From: Syntrophobacteraceae bacterium
GTDB lineage: Bacteria > Desulfobacterota > Syntrophobacteria > Syntrophobacterales > Syntrophobacteraceae
Reading direction: 5' to 3'
Length of the DNA stretch: 32,250 nucleotides
NCBI GenBank assembly: GCA_025454175.1
Contig: JALOOX010000042.1
Location: 1-32,250 of the forward strand
Position 1 is the stretch's first letter, and each line of letters begins with the position of its first letter. The notes below the pieces were generated by a model that was not told where the DNA came from, searched no databases, and saw nothing but the letters and a program-made list of their open reading frames with translations. The position numbers were made by a program, and so were the translations under genes. This document shows, piece by piece, positions 14,975-23,593 of this stretch.

Positions 14975-17161
14975 TCAGCGCCTGAGCTTTTGAATGACCA
15001 TTCGAGACGCACCCGTCGCGGGACCACCGGCCTCAGCCGGAGTACGCTCACTGAAGGCCACGCCTTTATAGTTCTCACGGAGAGACACCGATGCGAACGG
15101 GCCCTTGATGGAGGTCCCGGCGAATATGTTCCCATGCACTTTCACGGCCGGGCTTTTTGCATCCCCGGCTGCCCAGTCGGTCATAACGGAAAGCTCATTG
15201 TTCAGCTGAGCGATACGCTCCTCGATCTCGCGGATCCGCTCCTTGCGCTCGGATATGAGAGACTTGAGCTGATCCTCCTCCTCCAGAAGGGCGTCCAGTC
15301 TTCGGGCAACCTCCTGGAACTCGGCTTCCATGGAACCCAGTTCTCTCCCGAGGGAAGCAGCCTCCTCGGCAAACCCCGCCTCCTCGGCATCCGCGATCCG
15401 CTCCTGGTGGCCACGCTGCTGCCTCAGGGCGCGGTCCTGCTCCTGGGCCAGCTCACCAATCTGCTTTTCCACTTCCGCAAGCCTCTGCCTGGGGGGGGCC
15501 ATCTTGGCCCGCTCCCTTTCGGACTCCTCGCGCTCCGCCGTCAGCATCACTTTGCAGGCTTCGGCCTGCCTTTCCACAATGGGATCGAAGCCGATTCCCA
15601 GAGCGCAAGGCTTCGAGCGTTCCGAGCCGATGTGCTGTGCCTCGATTCCACGCCGAGCGACAATGGACGATGAGAGAACCGTTCCGCGCCGCGCGATGCA
15701 TCTGCCCGACGTGCTGATGCGCGAGTCCACGATGCCCCTTTCCACGATGACATCGCCCATCGCCTGAATATGGGACGCATGAATGTGCATGCCCTTGACG
15801 GAGGCCTGAGTGCGAATCCTGGCCCCCAGAATGCCCCCGAACACCATGACATCGCCTTCGATATCGATTTCGGCCTTGCCGATCTCCCTGGCGATGAGAC
15901 TCCCACCCCTGACCTTGAATCCGTCCTGGACCACCCCACCAACCAGGATGCTCCCCGCAAAATCAATGTTTCCCGTCTCGAAGCTGACGTCACCCATGAT
16001 GACCAGCTCAGGGAGCACCGAAAGCCTGCCATAGGCTGAAATCTGCGGACGCCCATCGACATTCGCCACCGCCTGCAGCTTGTCCTGAGAAAACACGACC
16101 CCGGAACCCACCAGAATGGGCAGATCCCTGGCCTCCCTCACGGGGATTTCCATTCCATAAACATCCACGCCTTCGATACCCTGAGTCGACGGCGTTTTCA
16201 CCGCAAGGACATCACCCTTGCGGACCTGGGGAATCATGCCGCGGTCCTTCAAATCGACGACATCGACAATATCATCCCGAGCCTCATCTTCCTGGAGCTT
16301 GGGATCGATGAGGACCCGGATTTCGGCGGATCGCGGCTGCTCAGGCGGGATCCCTCGAGCCACCTCGAAGACGCCCCCCTGCCCCCCACCACTTTGGATA
16401 ATCTCCAGAAGAGCATCGTCGTCGAGAATTCCGAAAACGATCCCCTTGGATCTCAGAAACGCGCTCAAGTCCTGGGGACCGAGGCCGGGGGGGAGCTTCC
16501 TGTTCAAACGGATTGAAGCGCTGAGGCGGTCAGGAGTGACCTGCAATTCGATGAGGGACTCGTCGATCCATGGCGAGATGCGAAGCCCCTCCGATTCGGA
16601 AGGCGGCTGCCCGGCCTGAAAGTCCACCTCCGCAGGCGGGAGGGGCTTCGGCTGCTCCGGCTCCGCAGCCTCTATCTCGGAGCGCGTTTTCGTGGGTGAT
16701 TGCCCGCAGCGGACTACGGCGGCATTGATGGCCTTAAGCTGCCGGGAGCCGATGAGGCCCCTCTGGTGGAGAAGCTCGCCCAGGGCCGCGAAATGCCCCT
16801 CTTCCCTGTAGAGCTTCGACTGGTGTCGCATGGCCTCGTCGATGTCTCCCTGGTTGACGAGGCCGTTTCGGAGGGCGATTCTGGCAAAAAGCCGGTCGGG
16901 TTTTCGGAGAATCGCGAGGGCCTGGGCACGTCGCAGGAGCTTCAACTGCCTGCCGGAGATCGATTTCAGACGCAGCAGCAAGTCACCCAGGGCAGCGAAT
17001 TCGCCCGTGGCTCTCTGCTCCCGCTGGAGAGCAAAAGCTTCTTCAATTTGATCCTCGGTCACCATCCGGTGCTTCAGCGCCAATCTGGCGAGAATCCGGT
17101 CCTCCTCGGCGTCCGTCCGTGAATCAACCTGCTGCCTGGAATGGTTTTCGCCTGAAGCCAT
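14975..17161 (-). CDS. FapA/DUF342-family protein with duplicated N-terminal module
   Basis: A 728-residue cytoplasmic-looking protein with no signal peptide. The N-terminus has two copies (about 18-82 and 89-155) of a helical module with the pattern ILARLAL...V...IEEA...LGDLL....I..RQLK, resembling type II secretion/MshEN N-terminal modules. The FapA/DUF342 core (about 205-560) includes right-handed beta-helix turns such as GDVSFETGNIDFAGSILVGG and VKGMHIHASHIQAMGDV. A long charged coiled coil (about 545-655) and a short beta tail follow. DUF342 proteins are tied to polymer or envelope assembly in other bacteria, but the biochemical role is unknown. GAGGAG lies 8 nt before the ATG, 31 nt after the metallo-hydrolase gene, suggesting one operon. 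Confidence 0.88.
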   Translation of the reverse strand: MASGENHSRQQVDSRTDAEEDRILARLALKHRMVTEDQIEEAFALQREQRATGEFAALGDLLLRLKSISGRQLKLLRRAQALAILRKPDRLFARIALRNGLVNQGDIDEAMRHQSKLYREEGHFAALGELLHQRGLIGSRQLKAINAAVVRCGQSPTKTRSEIEAAEPEQPKPLPPAEVDFQAGQPPSESEGLRISPWIDESLIELQVTPDRLSASIRLNRKLPPGLGPQDLSAFLRSKGIVFGILDDDALLEIIQSGGGQGGVFEVARGIPPEQPRSAEIRVLIDPKLQEDEARDDIVDVVDLKDRGMIPQVRKGDVLAVKTPSTQGIEGVDVYGMEIPVREARDLPILVGSGVVFSQDKLQAVANVDGRPQISAYGRLSVLPELVIMGDVSFETGNIDFAGSILVGGVVQDGFKVRGGSLIAREIGKAEIDIEGDVMVFGGILGARIRTQASVKGMHIHASHIQAMGDVIVERGIVDSRISTSGRCIARRGTVLSSSIVARRGIEAQHIGSERSKPCALGIGFDPIVERQAEACKVMLTAEREESERERAKMAPPRQRLAEVEKQIGELAQEQDRALRQQRGHQERIADAEEAGFAEEAASLGRELGSMEAEFQEVARRLDALLEEEDQLKSLISERKERIREIEERIAQLNNELSVMTDWAAGDAKSPAVKVHGNIFAGTSIKGPFASVSLRENYKGVAFSERTPAEAGGPATGASRMVIQKLRR

Positions 17162-17192
17162 GGGACCAGCTCCTCACCCGTCGGAGAGGGGA

Positions 17193-17906
17193 TCATGCCG
17201 GTATTCTCCTCTGTCTGCCTATGGAAAGATCATGAATCGGTATCAAGATATCGGCCATTTCACGGATTTTCTTCGCACTTTCAAAGGCGGCAATGGCGTC
17301 GATGTGAACTCCGGGAGGGACTGCCGGCGCATTGGGCGGAAAATTCATCTCGTTGCAGCAGAATCCCGTGATGACGGCACGACCTGCAGCGGTCTGTATC
17401 GAGACCGACTGCCCCCCTGGAGTGTGGCCGGGAGAAAAAATGAGATCGATGCCATCCCGAAAATGCACATCCCCTTCGACGCATTCCACATCAAGCCCGT
17501 CCAGAAGATCGGGATAATAGCGGTGGTCGAGGGGATGGGGATTCTTGAAAAAATCGTATTCGGCCTGCTGCACGATGATCCTGGCGTTGGAGCACTTGTA
17601 ATCGTTTTCGCAGTGGTCGTTGTGCAGATGTGTATGAATAATGATATCGATATCTTCGGGTTTCAGTCCCACCGTGTCCAGAGCCTCTTCGAACTCCAGG
17701 ATGTCGAGCCCGTACTCCAGACCTACCGATTCAGGGACCACGAACTGCTCGAGGCCGGTATCCACCAGGATCCGCTCCTTGCCACCCTCGATCACAAAAG
17801 AGTAAATCGGGATCCAGATGCGCTTTCCATAACCGCGAAGGTAAGTCATGATCCCTTGATCTGTCTCGTTGGCGCCAATCACCAGCGGTCGAATCACGTA
17901 TTCCAT
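17193..17906 (-). CDS. Metallo-beta-lactamase-fold protein, AHL-lactonase-like
   Basis: A 237-residue metallo-hydrolase closest in layout to N-acyl homoserine lactonases. The ligand motif HTHLHNDH supplies His93, His95, Asp97 and His98, His161 lies in SPGHTPGG, and His225 near the C-terminus in PIHD. The bridging aspartate usually found in an (I/L)TGD motif is missing: the equivalent reads VITGFCCNE (179-186). Lactone hydrolysis is therefore only a family guess. I chose the ATG at 17906, with GAGGGGAGG just upstream; the reading frame stays open further up, but that stretch looks non-coding. It leads the FapA-like gene. Confidence 0.85.
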   Translation of the reverse strand: MEYVIRPLVIGANETDQGIMTYLRGYGKRIWIPIYSFVIEGGKERILVDTGLEQFVVPESVGLEYGLDILEFEEALDTVGLKPEDIDIIIHTHLHNDHCENDYKCSNARIIVQQAEYDFFKNPHPLDHRYYPDLLDGLDVECVEGDVHFRDGIDLIFSPGHTPGGQSVSIQTAAGRAVITGFCCNEMNFPPNAPAVPPGVHIDAIAAFESAKKIREMADILIPIHDLSIGRQRRIPA

Positions 17907-18432
17907 TGGAGCCTCCCCTCGATCATTTTCCGAGCAATGTGCTTGATGCGTTACGAATGAAGGCAGCAGGACGGATGCACGCCATGGGCGTAATTCCGGG
18001 GCATCATACCCTTGAGTTAGAGCGTCCAAATTGGCTTTCGACTGTTGCCCGGTTCTTGACCCTCCGGGCTCGGGACGAGGCCAAAAACGGGACACGAAAT
18101 TCAGGCGATTTTGCCACTTTTTGGACGACCTACCCTTGAGTCGGTGCACTCCATACAACACGCTCGCATTCTTCATCGAAGATGCAAGTTTAATGTATGT
18201 TCTTTGGAACGATCTCTTATACCATGAACGACACCGTCTTTTCCAGCCCACAACATACAACGAGGGAACTGAATTGCAGCGTCCCGCGATCTGAAGATTT
18301 TCAGGTTAAGATGTAACCATATTAACACACTACCTTCACCAGATCTTCACGGAACGGTGTCATGATCCCACGCGCCTGCTTGGTGATCCCATGATCATTT
18401 CCACCCACCAACCCGAGGAAGAGGCAGACATC
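17907..18432. other. Intergenic region with a MITE-like element
   Basis: About 526 bp without a convincing gene, lower in GC than its surroundings in places (around 18180-18330). It holds the MITE-like structure at 18007-18141, a short dyad GGTTA-AGATG-TAACC (18304-18318) and no tRNA or recognisable protein remnant. Confidence 0.6.
18007..18141. mobile_element. MITE-like element with terminal inverted repeats and 11-bp direct repeats
   Basis: TACCCTTGAGT occurs at 18007-18017 and again at 18131-18141. Just inside, CGTCCAAA (18023-18030) and TTTGGACG (18120-18127) form perfect 8-bp terminal inverted repeats, extended by GGC/GCC after small mismatches. The ~113-bp interior codes for nothing recognisable. 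The direct repeats look like a target duplication, although they sit 3-5 nt outside the inverted repeats and 11 bp is long for most families. The alternative is a structured intergenic repeat of another kind. Confidence 0.5.
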
Positions 18433-18573
18433 ATGCGGTGGCTATTGGTCTCGGCAGCCCTCGTTCTCAGCATCAGACAGCTAATCTCCATTGCCCTCCA
18501 ACTGCGCTCGGCCAGGAACTATGACGAGCATATGCCCGACCTGGAGGGCATCATCTCCACGGACAGCCCGTAA
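18433..18573 (+). CDS. Possible small single-pass membrane protein
   Basis: A 46-residue frame opening MRWLLVSAALVLSIRQLISI, which would form one membrane helix, followed by a polar tail. GAGGAAGAGG lies 9-18 nt before the ATG. Nothing else supports it: no recognised family and no operon partner. The following 220 bp to the next gene show no clear feature. Confidence 0.28.
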   Translation: MRWLLVSAALVLSIRQLISIALQLRSARNYDEHMPDLEGIISTDSP

Positions 18574-18794
18574 GAACACCCAGACCCTTCGTTACGGCAT
18601 GGACATCCCCCGTCTGCGGATTATCGCCCTATAAGGCTGGGGGACCGCCGCATCCACTCGATGCTCCAGCTGTGAATCGCGTCGTCTCACGCGCTCAAAG
18701 ACAACAAGGGACTTGCATTTCCGAGGACGGTGAGTCAGATTAATCACGTGTGCATAAATCTTCGCCTTTTTCCCTTGGTCCGGAACGTGATGAC

Positions 18795-19580
18795 ATGGCT
18801 GCCAAGGTCAATCTCCTCGATGTGTTTCACGGCAGGAAGAGCATGCTGATGGCATTGGGCCTCAGCGTGCTCGTATTTCTGTTGCTCGAGCTGATCATTT
18901 TCACGTTGTTTGCCGCCACCTCCGGAGAACAATCGCGCATAGAGGTGCGCGACAAAGCGGGCAGGAAGATCTACGACGTCCCTGGAACGACCCTCTCTCA
19001 AATCAATTTCTCGTATTTCGAAAGGAAATATGGAGACCTCGCCAACTACGACGTGGAGGTCAAGACCATCCATAATCCTTTTCCCGTTCGCGCCTGGGTT
19101 TCCGCCTCGGTTGGCGTGCCCATGGTCCTCATTCTTCTCATTTCTTACCTGGTCAAGGTCTACCTGACCCTCCTCCAGGGCGGCGAGCACCCCGGCACGG
19201 AAAACACCCCCGTTCCTTACGAAAAGGTGCACCCGTTCATCTCCTGGTCCCTCTTCTTCACCAGCTCATCCATTTTCCTGATGGGGACTGTCATCGCCGC
19301 GCTGGCGCTGGTTTTCTGGATGGTTCCGAGCTTCCTCGGAGAGGTGGTCGTTTTGGGCGCATCCGCCGTCAAGGAAGGCAGCCGGGGCTTTCAGTGGGCT
19401 GCCGTCTTCTTCGCGTGTCTCATGGTGTGGGTCGTTTACCTGCGGTACCGTCTTTCCAGACGGATGATGGATTACCATTACCGCCTCGAACAGCAGCGTT
19501 TGGAGCAGCAGCGCCATCGAACCGAACAACTGCCGCCCGACACGATGGAGACCGTCCTTCAAACCCGCAAGGAAGCATGA
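18795..19580 (+). CDS. Unrecognised four-helix membrane protein
   Basis: I do not recognise a family. From the ATG at 18795 the protein has 261 residues with four likely membrane segments (about 18-41, 98-121, 149-172, 200-222). A soluble loop (about 42-97) sits between the first two, and a charged C-terminal helix rich in Arg, Glu and Gln (YRLEQQRLEQQRHR) follows the last. An in-frame GTG at 18750 would add 15 residues without a better ribosome site, so the start is open. It is separated by 512 bp from hflK downstream and is not clearly part of that operon. Codon use looks like that of its neighbours. Confidence 0.7.
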   Translation: MAAKVNLLDVFHGRKSMLMALGLSVLVFLLLELIIFTLFAATSGEQSRIEVRDKAGRKIYDVPGTTLSQINFSYFERKYGDLANYDVEVKTIHNPFPVRAWVSASVGVPMVLILLISYLVKVYLTLLQGGEHPGTENTPVPYEKVHPFISWSLFFTSSSIFLMGTVIAALALVFWMVPSFLGEVVVLGASAVKEGSRGFQWAAVFFACLMVWVVYLRYRLSRRMMDYHYRLEQQRLEQQRHRTEQLPPDTMETVLQTRKEA

Positions 19581-20092
19581 TTGAGCCATGAGATGAAACC
19601 CTCGGCGACCGTGTGAAAACGAGGCGGCGCAGTGGGGCTTTCGTGCGATTTTAGATTCTCATGACCTGCGCATTTTGGCGCCATCCTTGACAGCCCTCGC
19701 TCCATCGGAACCACCGCTCTCCGGAAGCCTCGGCCTCATTTGTTGGAATGTATTAGAATTATTAGAATATTACGGTTAGTATTGCGATTCCCGCCTTGGA
19801 GCGTGTAAAAGAGCCTCTAATGGTCGCCTGGCGTTATTCCGGCGAAGCTCGGAATCCAGGATGCTCGCTGGCTTCTGGACTCCGAAAGCCGGGGTGGAAG
19901 CACGCCGGGGTTTTCCGAACACCCTCTCAGCAGCGGTGCATTTGCACCAATTCCCCCGGTGATACAATCGGTTTTCGTTGACTGGGAGAAGCCTTCGGCC
20001 CCGCCGAAAGGGTGCTGATGGCAGGCTGTGCGAGTTGGTTTGACACTAACACTCAAGAGCATTCCCTCGACAGGGGGATTTAAGGAGAGAGG
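19581..20092. other. Intergenic region upstream of hflK
   Basis: About 512 bp without a gene. It contains an AT-rich patch (19741-19775, TTAGAATTATTAGAATATTA-like), a palindromic dispersed-type repeat (19836-19895) and an imperfect hairpin (19992-20011). TTGACA occurs at 20040-20045, but no good -10 follows at the right distance. Confidence 0.6.
19836..19895. repeat. Degenerate palindromic intergenic repeat
   Basis: ATTCCGGCGAAGCTCGGAAT (19836-19855, running on into CCAG) and CTGGACTCCGAAAGCCGG (19875-19892) are imperfect inverted copies of one sequence. The ATTCCGGCGAAxCxGGAATCCAG form is a common REP-like dispersed repeat in proteobacterial genomes. This copy has decayed. Confidence 0.55.
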
Positions 20093-21208
20093 ATGGATCA
20101 GTACAGATGGCCACAACCTGGAGGAGAGAAGCCCGCGTGGGTGGATAAGGCCAGCTCAATCATCGAGCGCTACGGCAACTACGCCTATCTGGGTGCTGCC
20201 GTGGTGGCCCTGCTGCTTTGGCTTGCCACCGGCTTTTACATCGTCAGTCCCGGAGAGCAGGGGGTGGTGCGCACGTTCGGACGCCACTCCGCAACCACCG
20301 ACCCCGGCCTCAATTACCGCATTCCCTGGCCCATCCAGACGGTGGACGTGGTGAACGTCGCCAGCATCCGTCGAACGGAAATCGGCTTCCGCACCACCAC
20401 GGGGCGGCCCGTGGCGATGCTGGAGGAATCCCTCATGCTGACCAAGGATGAGAACATCGTGGATGTTCAGGTCCTGATCCAATATCGAGTCAAGGACCCC
20501 GCCGCTTATCTCTTCGGGGTGCAGCGGCCGGACGATGTCCTGGCGAGCGCGGCCGAAGTGGCGCTGCGCAGCAGTGTGGGGCGCATGCGCATCGATGACG
20601 TCATCACCGAGCGGCGTGCCGAGGTTCAGTCGGAAACCCAGTTGTTTCTCGAGCGGCTTCTGGACAGTTACGGGACCGGCATCCTGGTGACCGACGTTCG
20701 CCTGCAGGTGGCGGACGCCCCCCAGCAGGTGCGTGACGCGTTCCACGAAGTCGTGCGCGCGAGGGAGGACAGGGAGCGACTCGTGAACGAAGCCCAGGCT
20801 TACATGGAAGACATTCTGCCACGTGCGCGGGGCGTCTCACGCCAGATCCAGGAAGAATCCATCGCGTATCGAGAGGAACGGGTGAGGAGGGCCCGGGGCG
20901 AGGCCAGCCGCTTCAGCCAGGTTCTCGAGGAGTATCGACGCGCCCCCGACGTGACCAGGGAGCGCATGTATATCGAGTCCCTCGAGGAAATCCTGGCCAA
21001 GCCCGGCAAAGTCCTCATGAGCCAGGGTGCGGACGGCGGCAGCGTCCTCCCCTTCCTCCCTCTGCGCGGCATGCAGACCTTGTCCGGAAGCTCCAGGTCG
21101 GAAGCCGGAGGGTCAAAGAGCATCCAGGATCCCGCGGATGCCGCCAGGCATGATGCGGCAACGAGGACGCCGCTCCAGCCCCCAACGACTCCCCAACGGC
21201 CCCGATAA
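20093..21208 (+). CDS. hflK: HflK, FtsH protease modulator subunit
   Basis: An SPFH/prohibitin-family membrane protein that with HflC forms a large cage around FtsH and modulates membrane-protein quality control. One N-terminal transmembrane helix (about 33-56) is followed by the SPFH start FYIVSPGEQGVVRTFGR and a long helical region rich in Arg and Glu (about 215-300). The 371-residue length is close to the family norm, although the glycine-rich N-terminus of E. coli HflK is short here. TTAAGGAG precedes the ATG. hflC follows after 12 bp, so the two form an operon. Confidence 0.94.
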   Translation: MDQYRWPQPGGEKPAWVDKASSIIERYGNYAYLGAAVVALLLWLATGFYIVSPGEQGVVRTFGRHSATTDPGLNYRIPWPIQTVDVVNVASIRRTEIGFRTTTGRPVAMLEESLMLTKDENIVDVQVLIQYRVKDPAAYLFGVQRPDDVLASAAEVALRSSVGRMRIDDVITERRAEVQSETQLFLERLLDSYGTGILVTDVRLQVADAPQQVRDAFHEVVRAREDRERLVNEAQAYMEDILPRARGVSRQIQEESIAYREERVRRARGEASRFSQVLEEYRRAPDVTRERMYIESLEEILAKPGKVLMSQGADGGSVLPFLPLRGMQTLSGSSRSEAGGSKSIQDPADAARHDAATRTPLQPPTTPQRPR

Positions 21209-21220
21209 GGAGGTGCCCCC

Positions 21221-22111
21221 ATGACACAGATGAAGCAGCCATCCTGGCCCTTTTCCGTCGCCATAGTCGTTGTGGTCGCCATCGCGGCCCTGCTGAGCCA
21301 GAGCGTGGTGTTGGTCGATGAATCCAAGCAGGTCATCATAACCCAGTTTGGAGAATACCGCCGCACCATCAGCGAGGCCGGCCTGAACTTCAAGCTCCCT
21401 TTCATTCAGAACGTGACCTATCTGGAGCGGCGCCTGCTGTCCACGGATGCGCTCTCGCAGGAGTACCTCACGGCGGACAAAAAACGTACCGTGGTGGACC
21501 ATGTCACGCGGTGGCGCATCACCAATCCACTCCAGTTTTTCGTCACGGTGCGTACCGAGCTTGGAGCACGGGCAAGGCTGGACGACATCGTCTTTTCCGA
21601 GCTGCGGCGTGAGCTGGCCGTGCATAATCTGGAGAATGTCATCGCGGAGCAGCGCGAGGTGATCATGGAAAGCGTTGCAGCGTCCGCGAGGCAGCAGGCA
21701 GCCAGCTTCGGAATTGAAATCGTGGATGTTCGCATCAAGCGAGCCGATCTCCCCCCAGCCGTTCAGGAGAGCGTCTTCAAGCGAATGGAGGCTGAGCGCA
21801 AGCGGGAATCCGCCAGATATCGAGCCGAGGGTGATGAAAGGGGAGCAAGAATCCGGGCGGAAGCCGAGCGCGAAAGGTCGGTGCTTCTCGCCGACGCTCG
21901 GGAGCAGGCTCAGCGCATTCGCGGCGAAGGCGACGCCCAGGCCATAGCCATCTATGCGGAGGCATTGGAGAAGGACCCCGAGTTCTACACGTTCACCCGC
22001 AGGCTGGAAGCCTACAAGAAGGTGCTCGGGGCGGAGGACGTGCTGGTGCTGGACAGCAATGCGGAGTTCTTCAGATACCTGATGAGTCATCGCCAGTCCG
22101 GCAAAAACTGA
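21221..22111 (+). CDS. hflC: HflC, FtsH protease modulator subunit
   Basis: The 296-residue partner of HflK. It has an N-terminal transmembrane helix (about 8-29), the SPFH opening VVLVDESKQVIITQFGEYRR, the KKRTVVDHVTRWRI strand region, and the helical stretch ARIRAEAERERSVLLADARE typical of HflC before the YAEALEKDPEFYTFTRRLEAYKK-like segment. AAGGAGG lies 7 nt before the ATG. The gene ends 53 nt before the convergent ActE-like gene; the gap has a small CCGGC/GCCGG hairpin but no T-run. Confidence 0.94.
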   Translation: MTQMKQPSWPFSVAIVVVVAIAALLSQSVVLVDESKQVIITQFGEYRRTISEAGLNFKLPFIQNVTYLERRLLSTDALSQEYLTADKKRTVVDHVTRWRITNPLQFFVTVRTELGARARLDDIVFSELRRELAVHNLENVIAEQREVIMESVAASARQQAASFGIEIVDVRIKRADLPPAVQESVFKRMEAERKRESARYRAEGDERGARIRAEAERERSVLLADAREQAQRIRGEGDAQAIAIYAEALEKDPEFYTFTRRLEAYKKVLGAEDVLVLDSNAEFFRYLMSHRQSGKN

Positions 22112-22164
22112 TCGGTACCCCGGCCTGACAAGCCGGCTGAACCTTCGCGGAGAATAGACTTCAA

Positions 22165-22689
22165 TCAGCTCGGGGGGCGCACGCCGAGGGATCGGACGAA
22201 GGCAACGATCCTCCAGCGGTCCATGACCTGGATGGTGGTGGCCAAAGCCGGCTGTCGGCCGCTGCCCCCTATTCCATAACTGATGTGCTGGAAGAGCTGT
22301 CCTTCGGACTCGGACTGAACATGAGGGCTCATCAAATCCGTCGGGAGGGGGGCGAAGCTCTGCCCGACGGTGCCGTTGCCGTCATACGCCTTTCCGTGGC
22401 ATTGCTGGCAGTAGGTGAGATAGAGCTTCTTTCCGGCCTCCACAACGCCGGGATCCCCGGCGTCCAGGGGCGACTTGAGGGCATCGGGGCTTGCCGCTCG
22501 AAACAGGGCCTCTCCCCCGCCGACGGGCACCAGGCCGGCTTCCATGACGAGTATGGGCTTTTCATAAGGGCGCACGGCGGGAGTCTCCCGCATCCTTCCA
22601 TACGGGAAGTTGTTGTCGTAGGTCATCAACAGATGGTAAACGACCGTCACCACAACCAGTAAAATCGCGGGGATCAGAAGCTTTTTCAT
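22165..22689 (-). CDS. actE: ActE-like membrane-anchored monoheme cytochrome c
   Basis: A 174-residue protein with an N-terminal membrane segment (about 4-22, no lipobox) and a periplasmic class I cytochrome c domain. CQQCH (94-98) binds one c-type heme, and Met120 is a possible sixth ligand. NNFPYGRMRETPAVRPYE after the anchor and DRWRIVAFVRSLG at the end resemble the ActE cytochrome of alternative complex III. It is last in the operon, directly after a 75-residue protein whose stop abuts its ATG. It could hand electrons from ACIII to the oxidase, acting also in place of the missing CcoP hemes. The ActE label is my assignment from these segments. Confidence 0.75.
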   Translation of the reverse strand: MKKLLIPAILLVVVTVVYHLLMTYDNNFPYGRMRETPAVRPYEKPILVMEAGLVPVGGGEALFRAASPDALKSPLDAGDPGVVEAGKKLYLTYCQQCHGKAYDGNGTVGQSFAPLPTDLMSPHVQSESEGQLFQHISYGIGGSGRQPALATTIQVMDRWRIVAFVRSLGVRPPS

Positions 22690-22917
22690 CTACTCCCCCT
22701 TGTCTCCTCTAACGTGCTGCGGATGGGGCATCGGGGCATAGATGGCATAGGGAGATTCCCCCGGGACGTCGGGAACAGGGCGATAGTCCCAGGTGGGCTG
22801 CCCCAGGTCCCCCACGAGCCAGAAGGTGAACATGCCCTTGGCCAGGATCAGCATCAGGAGCCCGATGATCACGAGCCAGGTCTTGCGGGCCGATTGACTT
22901 TCCACACTGGATTCCAT
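22690..22917 (-). CDS. Small oxidase-associated membrane protein
   Basis: A 75-residue protein with one membrane helix (about 13-36) and a periplasmic tail rich in Pro and Tyr that includes WDYRPVPDVPGESPYAIYAP. It has no heme motif. I know of no named family, but its tight placement (one base after the CcoP-N-like gene, directly before the ActE-like gene) makes it a likely accessory subunit or assembly factor of this oxidase. Confidence 0.75.
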   Translation of the reverse strand: MESSVESQSARKTWLVIIGLLMLILAKGMFTFWLVGDLGQPTWDYRPVPDVPGESPYAIYAPMPHPQHVRGDKGE

Positions 22918-22918
22918 C

Positions 22919-23194
22919 CTAGATCTTCACTCCGTAAATTCCATGAGCCAGGATATACCCGACGCCCCAGAGGACCGTCCCGAGAATGACGAGGGTGAGG
23001 ATGAGCGGAAAGGGAGCGTCACGCTCCTCGATGTCCGATGGATACGTGCCAACAACCCTCTTCTTGCGCTCCTCGGAATCCTCCCCGCGGAAATGGGTGT
23101 AGCCCAGGGCCAAAGCCAGGAGCAGCACCGCGATGAATGCGGGAAAGAGGTACAGGATGAAATGCTGGAGGTTCAGAAGCTCAAAAAGTCGCAT
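22919..23194 (-). CDS. Heme-free CcoP N-terminal-like membrane anchor
   Basis: A 91-residue protein with two membrane helices (about 12-31 and 63-85). The segment SDIEERDAPFPLILTLVIL, then GTVLWGVGYILAHG, follows the pattern of the CcoP N-terminal domain (GIEEL-NPLP, aromatic helix, VGY), but no cytochrome domain follows. It appears to be the anchor part of CcoP as a separate protein, with its diheme part absent. AAGGAATGAAAGG precedes the ATG. It lies 123 bp after the CcoS-like gene and shares a run with the oxidase genes. Confidence 0.75.
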   Translation of the reverse strand: MRLFELLNLQHFILYLFPAFIAVLLLALALGYTHFRGEDSEERKKRVVGTYPSDIEERDAPFPLILTLVILGTVLWGVGYILAHGIYGVKI

Positions 23195-23317
23195 CCTTTC
23201 ATTCCTTCATGATGGCAGCCCGAAATTCGCCGAAAAAGCATTCCCCGACACGGGCTTCCGGTCCCGGAGTTTTTGGGCTGTTTCGGCAACGCCACTCCGA
23301 AGTTCCCGGGAACCGCG

Positions 23318-23578
23318 TCAGGGGACCCGAAGCAGTGAGAAGATCAGGACGGCCCCGCTGGCCAGCAGGCCCGAGCAGGCCAATCCCAGCAGGGCATACG
23401 CCTCCAGCCGGTTCATCCTGGAAACCCTCGCCGGCCCACGGTCCGTGTCATCTCCCAGCGGCAGGTATCGTGCCCGCTGCTGGTCGCTGAACTGCCCGTT
23501 TCTGAATGCCCACAGGAAGACCACGAGACTGACCACAAAACCCGCCGTCATGTAAGCCATGAAATACGGAAAATACAT
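23318..23578 (-). CDS. CcoS/CcoQ-like small oxidase protein
   Basis: An 86-residue protein with two membrane helices (N-terminal and about 63-82). Between them FLWAFRNGQFSDQQRARYLPL matches the W(A)xRxGQFxD motif of CcoS, the cbb3 assembly factor involved in heme/copper insertion. The second helix is not part of standard CcoS, so this may be a CcoS-like subunit rather than the assembly factor itself. I chose the ATG at 23578, with GGAG six bases before it, over a TTG at 23590. It starts shortly after ccoO ends. Confidence 0.75.
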   Translation of the reverse strand: MYFPYFMAYMTAGFVVSLVVFLWAFRNGQFSDQQRARYLPLGDDTDRGPARVSRMNRLEAYALLGLACSGLLASGAVLIFSLLRVP

Positions 23579-23593
23579 CTTCTGCTCCAAGGC

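Noticed and set aside
17907..18260. Extended N-terminus of the AHL-lactonase-like protein
   Set aside because: The upstream stretch is basic, unlike the family, crosses the MITE-like element, and a strong ribosome site marks the ATG at 17906.
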